This document shows positions 27,901 to 36,618 of a DNA stretch of 64,000 bases, piece by piece. How positions within the stretch are numbered: position 1 is the first letter of the stretch; every line of letters starts with the position of its first letter. The DNA is taken from contig JAPUFC010000055.1 in assembly GCA_027492275.1 (NCBI GenBank), positions 1 through 64,000 of the forward strand, given 5' to 3'. The translations under genes were made by a program, and so were the position numbers. The notes under the pieces were generated by a model, which was not told where the DNA came from, searched no databases, and worked only from the letters and a program-made list of their open reading frames with translations. Source of the stretch: Mesorhizobium sp. GTDB taxonomy: Bacteria > Pseudomonadota > Alphaproteobacteria > Rhizobiales > Rhizobiaceae.

Positions 27901-30524
27901 ACATCGCGGAACAGCGCGCTGAAATGGCCGCGCGCCGTCGCTTCCGTGCTTTTCGGCATCAGCGAATCGACGATGTCGAAGGTCGGCGCCATGAACAGCA
28001 CCAGGATCAGCAGCGCCTGCCACTGAGCCGCCTGTGTGAAGGGCAGCAGCGCCCAGCCCGCGACGGAGGCCAGCACCCAGAAGATGGGTGTCAGCGAGCG
28101 GCGCAGGTTGTCGATCATCTTCCAGCGCGACAGCGGCGGCACGCCCGAGGACGGCCCGAAGATGAAGGGCAGGAGCTGCCAGTCGCCCCGCGCCCAGCGG
28201 TGATGGCGGGAGGCGTCGACCGAGTAGCGGGTCGGATAGTCCTCCACCACCTCGACGTCGGTCACCAGCGCGGCCCGCGCCAGCGCGCCCTCGAGCAGAT
28301 CGTGGCTGAGAACGGCGTTTTCCGGGATGCGGTCGCGCAGCGCCGATTCCATCGCGTCGACGTGGTAAAGCCCCTTGCCGGTGAAGGTGCCCTGCCCGAA
28401 CACGTCCTGGTAGAGGTCCGATACCGCGAACACGTAGGGATCGATGCCGCGATTGGACGAGAACACGCGCTGCATGAAGGAGGCTTCGTCGCCCGTGGTC
28501 AGCGACGGCGTCACGCGCGGCTGCAGGATCGCGTAGCCGGAGACCACCCGGCCGCTCTTGTCGTCCACCACCGGCCGGTTGAGCGGATGGCATATCTTGC
28601 CGGCGAGCCGGCTGACCGTGTCGCGCAGCATGCGCGTGTCGGAATCCAGCGTCACGACATAGACGACGCCCTGCGGCAGCGGCGCGTCGGGCGGCAGGAA
28701 GGTGGTGTCGTGGTCGCCGCGCAGCAGCAGGTTCAGCTCGTGCAGCTTGCCGCGCTTGCGTTCCCACCCCATCCAGGCGCGCTGCGAGGGATTGTACAGC
28801 CGCCGCCGGTGCAGGAGGTGGAAGCGCGGCGAGCCCTCCTTCGGATAGCGCTGGTTGAGCCTGGCGATCTCACCGCGCGCATGGTCGAGGATCTCGGCGT
28901 CGTGGGCGCTCTGCTCCACCTTGCTGTCCGGCCAGTCCGACAGCAGCGCGAAATAGACCTCGCCGCTCGCATTCGCCAGATGGTGGACTTCGAGGTTGCG
29001 GACCGTTTCCTCGACATCGTCGCGCGAGCCGATCAGCGACGGCACCACGACCAGCGTGCGCGCCTCCGCCGGCACGCCGTCCTTGAACTCGTAGCCGACC
29101 AGCCGCGTCGGCCTCAGGAAGGGCAGGATCAGCGTGTTCAGGAATCCGACCGCCCCTTCGCTGGCTGGGACGACGAACAGCGCCAGCATCACCCAGATGG
29201 CCCAGGACGGCATGCCGATATTGGCCAGCGCGCTGCCGGACAGCACCATCAGGACGACAGTCAGCAGGACGACCGGCACGGCCACTGCGATCCAGTCGAG
29301 CCGGCGCATGGCGCGGCCGACCGTCTCGCGGAAGGTCGGCCGGTAGGAGATCGCCCGCTCGAACTCCGCGCGGCGCGAACCGACGAGCAGGAAGCCGACA
29401 TCGGCCTCGGCGGGCCGCGCCTCCCCGACCGCGCCGTCGGCCGCCTCGTCTGCCATCGACAGCGCCTTCTCCGCCACCTCGTGCTCGCTGAGCGCCGAGC
29501 GCTTGGCCAGTTCCTCGATGACGTTGCGGTACTGGTCGCGCGAGGCGAAATCGAGCAGCGCGAAGTCGGAACGCTCGCGCAGCAGCACGTCGATGCGGCT
29601 GACGGTCTCGAACCACACCGTCCAGTCGACGTCGTCGACCAGGCGGATGCCGCGGATGATGTTGCTGATGGTGACGTTGCCGCTGGACAACGACTGGTGC
29701 TCGTCGCGGATCGAGGCCTCGACGTCAGTCCCCTGCCTAGCGAGCTCGCCCTCCAGCCACAGGATCGCGTCGCTCGCGTTCTGCGACCCGTCGCGCAGGC
29801 GATAGAGAAGCTGCGTGGTGAACGTCGTGTCGGCGGCATAGGCGGCGTAGTTCGCCAGCACGTCGCGGTCCTGCTCGTTGCCGGTGCCGGGCACCAGCAC
29901 CCGGTCCGCCACCTCGTTGGCGGCGGTGCGCATAATGCGCGAGCGCTCCACGCGCACCGCGATGCGCCGCAGATTCTCGGTCAGCACGAAGCGCAGGAAG
30001 GACGGCAGCGCCCACAGCTCGCCGATCTTCAGCGGCTCGGAGGTCTGGAACCCTTCCACGATCGCCTTGAAGCCCTCTTCCGAGACGCTGCTGTCGGTAT
30101 GCGCCACATAGGCCCAGGCGATGGCGAGGCCGCGCGGCACCTTCCGGCCGTTGCGAAGCGCGATGGTGGGCAGTTCGCGATAGAAGCTGCGCGGCAGGTC
30201 GCGGCGGACCTGGAAGATGGTCTCCTCGACGAGGTAGTTGTTGTCGAGGAGCCATTGCGCGGCCGGCGTTATCGTCTCGCCGCGCGCCTGCGCCTTGTTG
30301 GTCGAGCGATAGACCGCCAGAATCTTCTTCGCATTGTCGCGGATGCGGGAATGGACGTCGAGGCTGCCGAGCTCGTCCAGCGCCTCGTCGGCGCCCTTGG
30401 CCAGCGCCTCGCCCAGCGCGCGCAGCCGATCCTCCGGAACGTAGGGTCTGCGGATCGGCTCCTCGGTGGCTGGAAAATCATGCGCTGCCTTCGGCAACCG
30501 CTTGAGATCGGGCTGGATGGTCAT
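21987..30524 (-). CDS. ndvB: Cyclic beta-1,2-glucan synthase NdvB/ChvB/Cgs
   Basis: A 2845-residue inner-membrane enzyme, close to the length of known NdvB/ChvB/Cgs proteins. An N-terminal ~400-residue region is followed by two membrane segments (about 410-465) and a GT84 domain with TLDSDT (about 624-629) and HHRWARGDWQ (about 773-782). A second set of membrane segments spans about 810-980, then a glucoamylase-like region, and a C-terminal GH94 phosphorylase-like domain with DWNDG at 2528-2532. In this family the protein primes itself, elongates UDP-glucose into beta-1,2-glucan, controls length with the GH94 domain and cyclises the chain. It is followed by the exporter ndvA on the same strand. 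No frameshift or missing motif was seen. Confidence 0.97.
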   Translation of the reverse strand: MTIQPDLKRLPKAAHDFPATEEPIRRPYVPEDRLRALGEALAKGADEALDELGSLDVHSRIRDNAKKILAVYRSTNKAQARGETITPAAQWLLDNNYLVEETIFQVRRDLPRSFYRELPTIALRNGRKVPRGLAIAWAYVAHTDSSVSEEGFKAIVEGFQTSEPLKIGELWALPSFLRFVLTENLRRIAVRVERSRIMRTAANEVADRVLVPGTGNEQDRDVLANYAAYAADTTFTTQLLYRLRDGSQNASDAILWLEGELARQGTDVEASIRDEHQSLSSGNVTISNIIRGIRLVDDVDWTVWFETVSRIDVLLRERSDFALLDFASRDQYRNVIEELAKRSALSEHEVAEKALSMADEAADGAVGEARPAEADVGFLLVGSRRAEFERAISYRPTFRETVGRAMRRLDWIAVAVPVVLLTVVLMVLSGSALANIGMPSWAIWVMLALFVVPASEGAVGFLNTLILPFLRPTRLVGYEFKDGVPAEARTLVVVPSLIGSRDDVEETVRNLEVHHLANASGEVYFALLSDWPDSKVEQSAHDAEILDHARGEIARLNQRYPKEGSPRFHLLHRRRLYNPSQRAWMGWERKRGKLHELNLLLRGDHDTTFLPPDAPLPQGVVYVVTLDSDTRMLRDTVSRLAGKICHPLNRPVVDDKSGRVVSGYAILQPRVTPSLTTGDEASFMQRVFSSNRGIDPYVFAVSDLYQDVFGQGTFTGKGLYHVDAMESALRDRIPENAVLSHDLLEGALARAALVTDVEVVEDYPTRYSVDASRHHRWARGDWQLLPFIFGPSSGVPPLSRWKMIDNLRRSLTPIFWVLASVAGWALLPFTQAAQWQALLILVLFMAPTFDIVDSLMPKSTEATARGHFSALFRDVAFGTASVVLRVVLIAHSAWMMADAIVRTLYRMFVSRQNLLEWRTASQAQKAGGNDLWSYHRLMYSAIVIGIVGLAIPVAADSTGAFVAFFFALFWIGSPTFAWLISRSAETEDRLHISPQDTVRLRMIARRTWAYFEEFATAEHNHLPPDNFQETPKPVVASRTSPTNIGVYLLSVVSARDFGWIGINTAIGRLEATMTTIEGMRRYRGHLHNWYETRTLDPLHPFYISAVDSGNLAGHLVAVAAACSEWAEAPSVHIQGDFNGILDCVSILDESLSELPDDRRQLRPLRQRLIDRIEGMRRAVETVKTQPEMASIRTINLTVLAGEIRKLATAIDMEAKSAQSGVLSMWAQRLEETCEAHLQDSHTDEQAIQALRTRLLQLRDRARKFAFEMDFSFLLRQERKLLSIGYRLEEHQLDEACYDLLASEARLTSLFAIAKGDIATEHWFRLGRPVVQIGFKGALMSWSGSMFEYLMPPLVMKEPQGGLLNQTSNLVIKRQMQYGRQKRVPWGISEAAYNARDPELTYQYTNFGVPGLGLKRGLGHNLVIAPYATVLAAQFSPRDAVQNLDRLRAVGALGRYGYHDAVDYTPERVPEGAECAVVYNYMAHHQGMSIVAVANAVFEGRMRDRFHSDPVIEAAELLLQEKAPRAIVVSPVRTEAEERPALEVTSQSSDIRKIAVPEKALKSTNLMSNGRYSMMLTATGTGCSRFDELAVTRWQADPSEDRQGSFIFLRDLATNEWWSATAEPRRAPDEQNEVIFGDDKASFIKTVGTLRSEVECIVVSEGDGEARRITLVNDGPSDRQIEVTSFCELVLAPEAADSSHPAFSKMFVETEIAQDARIVHARRRKRAPSDASIHAAHFVTVGSGAARDGEADTDRRAFIGRGRTLGEAAAFDPGAHLSGAQGFTLDPVFALRRRVRVPANKKVTLVFWTIVASGRPEIDAAIARLDNPDSFSRQSMLAWTRSQVQTRHIGLSLSDAVNVQKLAAYLIYPSPHLRMPAETIAAGLGRQSALWPMSISGDFPILAIRIGDQADLEIVAQALRYHEYLRARGLVFDFVVVNEQASSYVQDLQQAIEGLCDNSRHRGRDLGPRQHIFAVRRDLMDDVSYRTLLSAAYVVLHTRNGRVFDQIERAEAAALAEAETLAEAQAGTAGEAAPVPAQRGGVEASGDGLSMWNGFGGFDREGRDYVVRLGARTVTPQPWINVVANGNFGFHLSAEGAGFTWSRNSRDFQLTPWTNDPVVNRPGEAIYLHDQASGRVFSPFAGVARDPSVAYEARYGQGVITHCAKRGSLAVELTQLVDPVDAVRVSRLVIRNTGPMTARLRVYAYAEWVLGTNRMRSAPMIVPELDADTGALMARNPYHLDFGDRVAFLAGDAPAQSVTADRGEFLGGGDVLMPETVRVGASLSGRVEAGHDPCAAMARDVEIVSGGEVVLQFLLGEAGSAAEASALVSRHRAKSFEERSAETDAQWRGFLDKLQVSTPDKAFDPLVNNWLPYQSLACRIRARSAFYQASGAFGFRDQLQDTLALLLHEPQLARDQILNAAQRQFPEGDVMHWWLPRTGAGVRTLISDDVVWLGYAVNRYIQVTGDAGILSEDLPFVEGDRLAEGQHDSFMTPEVSKTRVSLYEHCARALDLAVERSSPRGLPLILGGDWNDGMNRVGEGGKGESVWLGWFLLKTLRDFSAIARGQGDAKRADAWESHADRLKQALEDDAWDGDWYIRGTYDDGTLLGSKTSEECRIDSIAQSWSVLSGEGDPERSLKALESARHHLIDGEIGILKLFTPPFADTVKEPGYIKAYPPGVRENGGQYTHAAIWMVVALAQAGRAEEAYALFSMLNPVNHALDRQAAERYRVEPYVVSADIYSAPDKAGRGGWTWYTGSAGWLYRAAVESILGIRVEDGRLTVAPAIPRSWNGYDATFRHGEATYRIKVRHDEGVSAPSIETGGRRVEGNAIDIGTKGDVELLVLLPG

Positions 30525-30862
30525 GAACGTTCCGATTCCGAGGGCCAGAATGACGGCAAGGCAGCAAAAAGGGCTAAAGCCCTTCGGCGAAGATTGGTTT
30601 CATCGGCAGTTTCCGCACCCCGCGCGCCCGGACGTCGCAAGCCTGTACGAGACGACATCGCCACCCATTTCCATCGCCCCGGCCTGGGATTGTGACAATG
30701 CGCGAATTGGGTCTTTTTCGTGGCGGGATTGCGGCAAAATCGGGGCTGCCTGCATCGGACATGAAGCATCGTGTCATCTCAAAGCTCATATCGCAGCGCA
30801 ATATGGGCTTTGAGATGACACGCCAATTGTGAAAAGCTAGGACGTCATCGTCAGGGGCGTTC
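30525..30862. other. Divergent intergenic region between ndvB and the transglutaminase cassette
   Basis: A 338-bp gap that should hold both promoters. It contains a short GGGCTAAAGCCC palindrome (30570-30581) and the large inverted repeat described separately at 30770-30822. I see no convincing small ORF or RNA gene. It is less GC-rich than its flanks near the right end. Confidence 0.6.
30770..30822. promoter_or_regulatory. 22-bp-arm inverted repeat upstream of the transglutaminase cassette
   Basis: Arms 30770-30791 and 30801-30822 are complementary at 21 of 22 positions (CGTGTCATCTCAAAGC core) around a 9-nt spacer. The structure ends 40 bp before the start codon at 30863. It could be a hairpin in the 5' leader, an operator, or a terminator protecting the two divergent units; no T-tract follows on either strand, which argues against a simple terminator. 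Confidence 0.55.
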
Positions 30863-33800
30863 ATGGCCATTCTCGCAGCCGTCTACCACCGCACGCACTA
30901 CACCTATGACCGGCCCGTCACCCTCGGTCCGCAGATCGTAAGGCTGCATCCCGCCCCGCACTCGCGCACCAAGGTGCTCAGCCATTCGCTGAGGGTCTCG
31001 CCGGCCAACCATTTCGTCAACGTGCAGCAGGACCCCTACGGCAACTTCCTCGCCCGCTTCGTCTTTCCCGAGCCGGTGACGGAGCTGAAGATCGAGGTCG
31101 ACCTCGTCGCCGACATGACCGTCTACAACCCGTTCGATTTCTTCGTCGAGCCGGAGGCCGAGACCTTTCCCTTCGACTACCCGCAGGATATCCGCGCCGA
31201 CCTCGCCATCTACCGCACGCCGGAGCCGGCCGGCCCGCTGCTGGAAAAGCTCCTCGCCACGATCGAGCGCACGCCCGCCAACACGGTGACTTTCCTCGTC
31301 GGCCTCAACGCCCGCCTGCAGCGCGAGATCGCCTACATCGTGCGCCTGGAGCCCGGCGTGCAGACGCCCGAGGAAACGCTGGCGCTCGCCAAGGGGTCCT
31401 GCCGCGACACAAGCTGGCTTCTGGTGCAGATCCTGCGCCATCTCGGGCTGGCGGCGCGCTTCGTCTCCGGCTACCTGATCCAGCTCAAGCCCGATCTGGT
31501 CGCACTGGACGGCCCCGCCGGCACCGCGGTCGACTTCACCGATTTGCATGCCTGGTGCGAGGTCTATCTGCCGGGCGCCGGCTGGATCGGGCTCGACCCC
31601 ACCTCCGGCCTGCTGACCGGCGAAAGCCATGTGCCGCTGGCGGCCACGCCACACTACCGCAACGCCGCGCCGATCTCCGGCGGTTTCACCGGATCGCCCG
31701 ACACGAAGATCGCCTTCGACTTCGACATGCGCGTCGACCGCGTCGCCGAGCATCCGCGCATCACCAAGCCTTTTTCCGACGAATCCTGGGAGGCGCTGGA
31801 CCGGCTCGGCGAGCATGTCGATGCGGTGCTGGAAGAGCAGGACGTGCGCCTGACCATGGGCGGCGAGCCCACCTTCGTGTCCATCGACGATTTCGAATCG
31901 CCCGAATGGAACACCGCCGCCGTCGGGCCGACCAAGCGCGAAAAGGCCGACAGGCTGATCCGCCGCCTGCGCGAGCGCTTCGCGCCGGGCGGTTTTCTGC
32001 ATTACGGACAGGGCAAGTGGTATCCGGGCGAGACGCTGCCGCGCTGGACCTTTTCACTCTACTGGCGGCGCGACGGCGAACCCGTCTGGGCCGACTCCTC
32101 GCTGATCGCGCAGGAAGGAGCGGACGGCAAGCCGGGCGAGGCATCCGCCAGGGCGCTGCTGACCGGCATCGCCGAGGAGCTGGGTCTTGGCGCCGACATG
32201 GTCGCGGAAGCCTATGAGGACCCCGGCGAATGGCTTCTCAAGGAAGGCAGGCTGCCGGACAATGTCGATCCGTCCAACTCGAAGCTGGAGGACCCGGAGG
32301 AGCGCAGCCGGCTGGCGCGCGTCTTCGAGCGCGGCCTGACGCGGCCGACCGGCTACGTGCTGCCGGTTCAGAGCTGGAACGCCGCCGCGACCGGCCCGCG
32401 CTGGCGGTCGGAGAAGTGGACGACGCGGCGCGGCCGCCTGTTCCTGGTGCCGGGCGATTCGCCGGTTGGCTACCGCCTGCCGCTCGGCTCGCTGCCGCAT
32501 GTTCCGCCGGCGCGCTACCCCTACGTCGTGCCGCTCGATCCCTCCGTGCCGCGCGAGCCGCTGCCCGCCCATGCCGCGATGCTGGAGGGCCATGGCCAGA
32601 TGGTGGCCGGCTTCACACCCGGCACGGCGGGGCAGGAGATCGTCGAGCAGCAGCTCGGCGAGATCGGCGGCGCGGTGCGCACCGCCATCAGCGTCGAGCC
32701 GCGCGACGGCCGCCTCTCCGTCTTCATGCCGCCGGTCGAGCGGCTCGAGGACTATCTGGAGCTAATCGCCGCCGCCGAGCGCGCGGCCGCCAGACTGGGC
32801 CTGCCGGTGCATATCGAAGGCTACGCCCCGCCGCACGATCCGCGCCTCAACGTCATCCGCGTCGCCCCCGATCCCGGCGTTATCGAGGTCAACATCCATC
32901 CAGCCAAGAGCTGGCGCGACTGCGTGGCGACGACGACGGCGATCTATGAAGAGGCACGCCAGACGCGGCTCGGGGCCGACAAGTTCATGATCGACGGTCG
33001 CCACACCGGCACGGGCGGCGGCAACCATGTCGTGGTCGGCGGCGAGACGCCGAACGACAGCCCCTTCCTGCGCCGGCCGGACCTTTTGAAGAGCCTCGTG
33101 CTCTACTGGCAGCGGCATCCGGCACTGTCCTACCTGTTCTCGGGCCTGTTCATCGGCCCGACCAGCCAGGCGCCGCGCCTGGACGAGGCGCGGCATGACG
33201 GGCTCTACGAGCTGGAGATCGCGCTGGCGCAGGTTCCCATGCCCGGAGCGGGCGAGGCGCCGCTGCCCTGGCTGGTCGACCGCCTGCTCCGCAACATGCT
33301 GGTGGACGTGACCGGCAACACCCACCGCTCGGAGATCTGCATCGACAAGCTGTTCTCGCCTGACGGGCCGACCGGACGGCTCGGGCTGGTCGAGTTCCGC
33401 GGCTTCGAGATGCCGCCCAATGCGCGCATGAGCCTCGCCCAGCAACTGCTGGTGCGCGCCATCGTCGCGCGGCTGTGGAAGAACCCGCTGGACGGCGGGT
33501 TTGTGCGCTGGGGCACGGTGCTGCATGACCGCTTCATGCTGCCGCACTATGTCTGGGCCGACTTCATCGACGTGCTGGCCGACCTGCGCGCCAACGGCTT
33601 CGACTTCCGCCCCGAATGGTTCGACGCGCAGCTCGAATTCCGCTTTCCCTTCTGCGGCGAGGTTTCCTACGAGGGCATCAAGCTGGAGCTGCGCCAGGCG
33701 CTGGAGCCGTGGCATGTGCTGGGCGAACAGGGCGCGATCGGCGGCACGGTGCGCTTCGTCGATTCCTCGACCGAGCGGCTGCAGGTGCGCACCGACGGCC

Positions 33801-34192
33801 TCGATCCGGCGCGCCACGCCGTGCTGTGCAACGGCCGCGTGGTCCCGCTGCGGCAGACGGACAGCCGCCAGACGGCGGTGGCCGGTGTGCGCTTCAAGGC
33901 CTGGAAGCCGTCCTCAGGCATGCACCCGGTGCTGCCCGTCGATGCGCCCCTGACCTTCGACGTCTACGACCGCTGGTCCGGCCGCTCGATCGGCGGCTGC
34001 GTCTACCATGTCGCGCACCCCGGCGGGCGCAACTACGAGACTTTTCCGGTCAACGCCAACGAGGCGGAAGCCAGGCGGCTGGCGCGCTTCATTCCCGCCG
34101 GCCACACGCCTTCTACGTTTCGCCCGGTCGAGGAGCAGCCGTCGGCGGAATTTCCGCTGACGCTTGACCTCAGGCGGCCGGCGGGGGTGTGA
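30863..34192 (+). CDS. Transglutaminase-like domain fused to DUF2126
   Basis: A 1109-residue cytoplasmic protein. The N-terminal ~290 residues are a bacterial transglutaminase N-domain plus a transglutaminase core with a complete triad: Cys180 (KGSCRDTSW), His229 (DLHAWCEVY) and Asp245 (GLDPTSG). The rest is the DUF2126 region, recognisable by [25 protein letters not shown] and [14 protein letters not shown], the last resembling parts of an amidoligase-like fold. Comparative genomics (Iyer, Aravind and colleagues) placed such proteins with ATP-grasp/alpha-E enzymes in predicted peptide synthesis and modification systems; no biochemical role is known to me. CAGGGGC lies 6 nt before the ATG. 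It heads the three-gene cassette. Confidence 0.9.
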   Translation: MAILAAVYHRTHYTYDRPVTLGPQIVRLHPAPHSRTKVLSHSLRVSPANHFVNVQQDPYGNFLARFVFPEPVTELKIEVDLVADMTVYNPFDFFVEPEAETFPFDYPQDIRADLAIYRTPEPAGPLLEKLLATIERTPANTVTFLVGLNARLQREIAYIVRLEPGVQTPEETLALAKGSCRDTSWLLVQILRHLGLAARFVSGYLIQLKPDLVALDGPAGTAVDFTDLHAWCEVYLPGAGWIGLDPTSGLLTGESHVPLAATPHYRNAAPISGGFTGSPDTKIAFDFDMRVDRVAEHPRITKPFSDESWEALDRLGEHVDAVLEEQDVRLTMGGEPTFVSIDDFESPEWNTAAVGPTKREKADRLIRRLRERFAPGGFLHYGQGKWYPGETLPRWTFSLYWRRDGEPVWADSSLIAQEGADGKPGEASARALLTGIAEELGLGADMVAEAYEDPGEWLLKEGRLPDNVDPSNSKLEDPEERSRLARVFERGLTRPTGYVLPVQSWNAAATGPRWRSEKWTTRRGRLFLVPGDSPVGYRLPLGSLPHVPPARYPYVVPLDPSVPREPLPAHAAMLEGHGQMVAGFTPGTAGQEIVEQQLGEIGGAVRTAISVEPRDGRLSVFMPPVERLEDYLELIAAAERAAARLGLPVHIEGYAPPHDPRLNVIRVAPDPGVIEVNIHPAKSWRDCVATTTAIYEEARQTRLGADKFMIDGRHTGTGGGNHVVVGGETPNDSPFLRRPDLLKSLVLYWQRHPALSYLFSGLFIGPTSQAPRLDEARHDGLYELEIALAQVPMPGAGEAPLPWLVDRLLRNMLVDVTGNTHRSEICIDKLFSPDGPTGRLGLVEFRGFEMPPNARMSLAQQLLVRAIVARLWKNPLDGGFVRWGTVLHDRFMLPHYVWADFIDVLADLRANGFDFRPEWFDAQLEFRFPFCGEVSYEGIKLELRQALEPWHVLGEQGAIGGTVRFVDSSTERLQVRTDGLDPARHAVLCNGRVVPLRQTDSRQTAVAGVRFKAWKPSSGMHPVLPVDAPLTFDVYDRWSGRSIGGCVYHVAHPGGRNYETFPVNANEAEARRLARFIPAGHTPSTFRPVEEQPSAEFPLTLDLRRPAGV

Positions 34193-34199
34193 TCCCGCA

Positions 34200-36614
34200 A
34201 TGGCAAGGGGGAATCAGACCAGACGCATGCCCGCGAAGCGGGAAGCCGGCCGGCTTCTCGACTCCTATCGCCCGCTGCGCGGCGTGTTCGACGAGATGGT
34301 GGACGAGCAGGGCCGGCCGCGTGCGTCCTGGCGTCGCTTCATCGCCGCTCTCGACGCGCTGGGCCCCGACGAGCTAAAGCGGCGCTTCGCCCGCGCCGAC
34401 CAGTATCTGCGCGACGCCGGCGTTTATTACCGCCTGTATGACAAGGACGGCGCGAAGGAGCGGGAATGGCCGCTCGCCTACGTCCCCATGCTGGTGGACG
34501 AGGACGAATGGGCGACGATCAGCGCCGGGCTGATCCAGCGCGCCGAATTGTTCGAGGCCATCGCCGCCGACATCTATGGGGATAACCGCCTCGTCGCGCA
34601 GGGCCTGCTGCCGCCTTCGCTGGTCGCATCGAGCCCGGAATATCTGCGCCCGGTCGCCGGCGCGGTGCCGGCCGGCGGCCATTTCCTGCATTTCTGCGCC
34701 TTCGAGCTAGGGCGCGGACCGGACGGCGGCTGGTGGGTCTTGGGCGACAGGATGCAGGCGCCCTCCGGCGCCGGCTTCGCGCTGGAGAACCGGGTCGCCA
34801 CGACGCGCGCGCTCTCCGACATCTACGCGGAGACGCATGTGCATCGCGTGGCCGGCTTCTTCCGGGGCTTTCGCGACACGCTGGTCGGCATGGCGGGGGG
34901 ACAATCGGGGGCGGTGGCGATCCTGACGCCCGGCCCGCTCAACGACACCTATTTCGAGCACGCCTACATCGCCCGCTACCTCGGCTTCATGCTGCTGGAG
35001 GGCGAGGACCTGACGGTCGCCAACGGGCAAGTGATGGTCCGCACCGTGGCGGGGCTGAAACCGGTGAGCGTTTTGTGGCGGCGTCTCGACGCTGCCTTCG
35101 CCGATCCTCTGGAATTCCGCCCGGAATCCCGGATCGGCACGCCGGGCCTGGCGGAGGCCGTGCGGCGCGGCAGCGTCTCGGTCGTCAACGCGCTCGGCGT
35201 CGGCATCCTGGAGACGCGCGCCTTCCTCGCCTTCCTGCCGCGCATCGCGCGCGCCCTGCGCGGCGAGGATCTCGCCCTGCCCGGCATCGCCACATGGTGG
35301 TGCGGGCAGGAGGCGGAGCGGCGGCACGTGCTGGAACATCTCGACCGCATGGTTGTCGGCCCCGCCCTGTCGACGGGCCTGTCCTTCGAGGACGACGGCT
35401 CCAGCATCCTGGGGGCCGGCCTGGGGCCGCAGGAGCGGCGCGCGCTGGCCGGGCGCATCGACGCCGATGGCGGCGGCTTCGTCGGCCAGGAGGCGGTGAC
35501 GCTGTCCACCACGCCGGTGTTCATCGACGGCCGTCTGGAGGCCAGGCCGGCCAGCCTGCGCATCTATCTGGCGCGCACCGCCGGCGGTTGGACGGTGATG
35601 CCGGGCGGTTTCGCCCGCGTCGGCGCATCGGCCGACCCCACGGCGATCGCCATGCAGCGCGGCGGGCGCGCCGCGGACGTCTGGGTTGTCTCGGCCAAGC
35701 CGGTGCCGAGGGACACGCTGATGCAGGACGGCGCCGAGAACCTGCGGCGCAGCCCGCCCGGCACGCTGCCCAGCCGCGCCGCCGAAAATCTGGTCTGGCT
35801 CGGGCGTTACATCGAGCGCGCCGAGGACGCGGTGCGCATCCTGCGCGCCTACCATGTGCGGCTGGCGGAAAGCTCGGACCCGGACATGCCCCTGCTCGCC
35901 GAGGTGCGGCGCTACATGAAGCCGTTCGGCATCGACATCGAGAGCGCCATTCCCGACGGTCTGGCCGGCAGCCTGGACAGCGCCGCCTACAGCGCCAACC
36001 AGATCCGCGACCGGTTCTCGCCGGACGGATGGCTGGCGCTGCGCGACCTGTCCAACACCGTCCACCGTTTCGCCCGCAACGTCACGGCCGGCGACGACGC
36101 CACGCGCGCCATGACGGTGCTGCTGCGCAAGCTGGCGGGCTTCTCCGGCCTGCTGCAGGAGAACATGTATCGTTCCACCGGCTGGCGCTTCCTGGAGATC
36201 GGCAGGCGTCTGGAGCGGGGCATCCAGATCGCCCGTTCGCTGGCCTGGCTGACCGGCAGGAAGATGCCCGAGGGCGCGCTCGACATGATGCTGGAGATCG
36301 GCGACAGCGTGCTGACGCACCGCCGCCAATATGCCGTCGGCTCGGGCCGCCTCAGTCTGATCGACCTCCTGGCGCTGGAGCCGCTCAACCCGCGCTCGGT
36401 GCTGTTCCAGCTCGCCCGCCTGAAGGAGGAGATCGCGCATCTGCCGCATGCGGCCGAGAACGGCCAGCTCTCCGCCGCCGGAAAGGAGATCCTGCGCCTG
36501 CACACGGGCCTCGCCATCAAGGAGGCGAAGGACCTCGGACCCGACGCGCTGAACAGGCTCGCCAACGAGATCGGCGACCTCTATACGGCCGTCGCCCGCA
36601 GCTACTTCGCCTGA
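34200..36614 (+). CDS. Circularly permuted ATP-grasp enzyme fused to an alpha-E domain
   Basis: About 804 residues. The N-terminal ~480 residues match the circularly permuted ATP-grasp family (DUF404/DUF407), with YRPLRGVFDEM, the conserved NRVATTRALSDIY and LTPGPLNDTYFEHAYIARYLG. The C-terminal ~310 residues are the all-helical alpha-E (DUF403) domain, beginning near PSRAAENLVWLGRYIERAEDAVR. In many genomes these are two proteins; here they are one chain. ATP-grasp enzymes form amide bonds through acyl-phosphates, so the product is probably a peptide or amide. The frame opens at 34164, inside the previous gene; ATG 34200 leaves a 7-nt gap and ATG 34227 is also possible. The next gene follows after 4 nt. 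Confidence 0.88.
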   Translation: MARGNQTRRMPAKREAGRLLDSYRPLRGVFDEMVDEQGRPRASWRRFIAALDALGPDELKRRFARADQYLRDAGVYYRLYDKDGAKEREWPLAYVPMLVDEDEWATISAGLIQRAELFEAIAADIYGDNRLVAQGLLPPSLVASSPEYLRPVAGAVPAGGHFLHFCAFELGRGPDGGWWVLGDRMQAPSGAGFALENRVATTRALSDIYAETHVHRVAGFFRGFRDTLVGMAGGQSGAVAILTPGPLNDTYFEHAYIARYLGFMLLEGEDLTVANGQVMVRTVAGLKPVSVLWRRLDAAFADPLEFRPESRIGTPGLAEAVRRGSVSVVNALGVGILETRAFLAFLPRIARALRGEDLALPGIATWWCGQEAERRHVLEHLDRMVVGPALSTGLSFEDDGSSILGAGLGPQERRALAGRIDADGGGFVGQEAVTLSTTPVFIDGRLEARPASLRIYLARTAGGWTVMPGGFARVGASADPTAIAMQRGGRAADVWVVSAKPVPRDTLMQDGAENLRRSPPGTLPSRAAENLVWLGRYIERAEDAVRILRAYHVRLAESSDPDMPLLAEVRRYMKPFGIDIESAIPDGLAGSLDSAAYSANQIRDRFSPDGWLALRDLSNTVHRFARNVTAGDDATRAMTVLLRKLAGFSGLLQENMYRSTGWRFLEIGRRLERGIQIARSLAWLTGRKMPEGALDMMLEIGDSVLTHRRQYAVGSGRLSLIDLLALEPLNPRSVLFQLARLKEEIAHLPHAAENGQLSAAGKEILRLHTGLAIKEAKDLGPDALNRLANEIGDLYTAVARSYFA

Positions 36615-36618
36615 TCCG

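Noticed and set aside
26562-30695. A 1377-codon open frame antisense to ndvB
   Set aside because: Low-complexity composition and no motifs, while the opposite frame encodes an intact NdvB.
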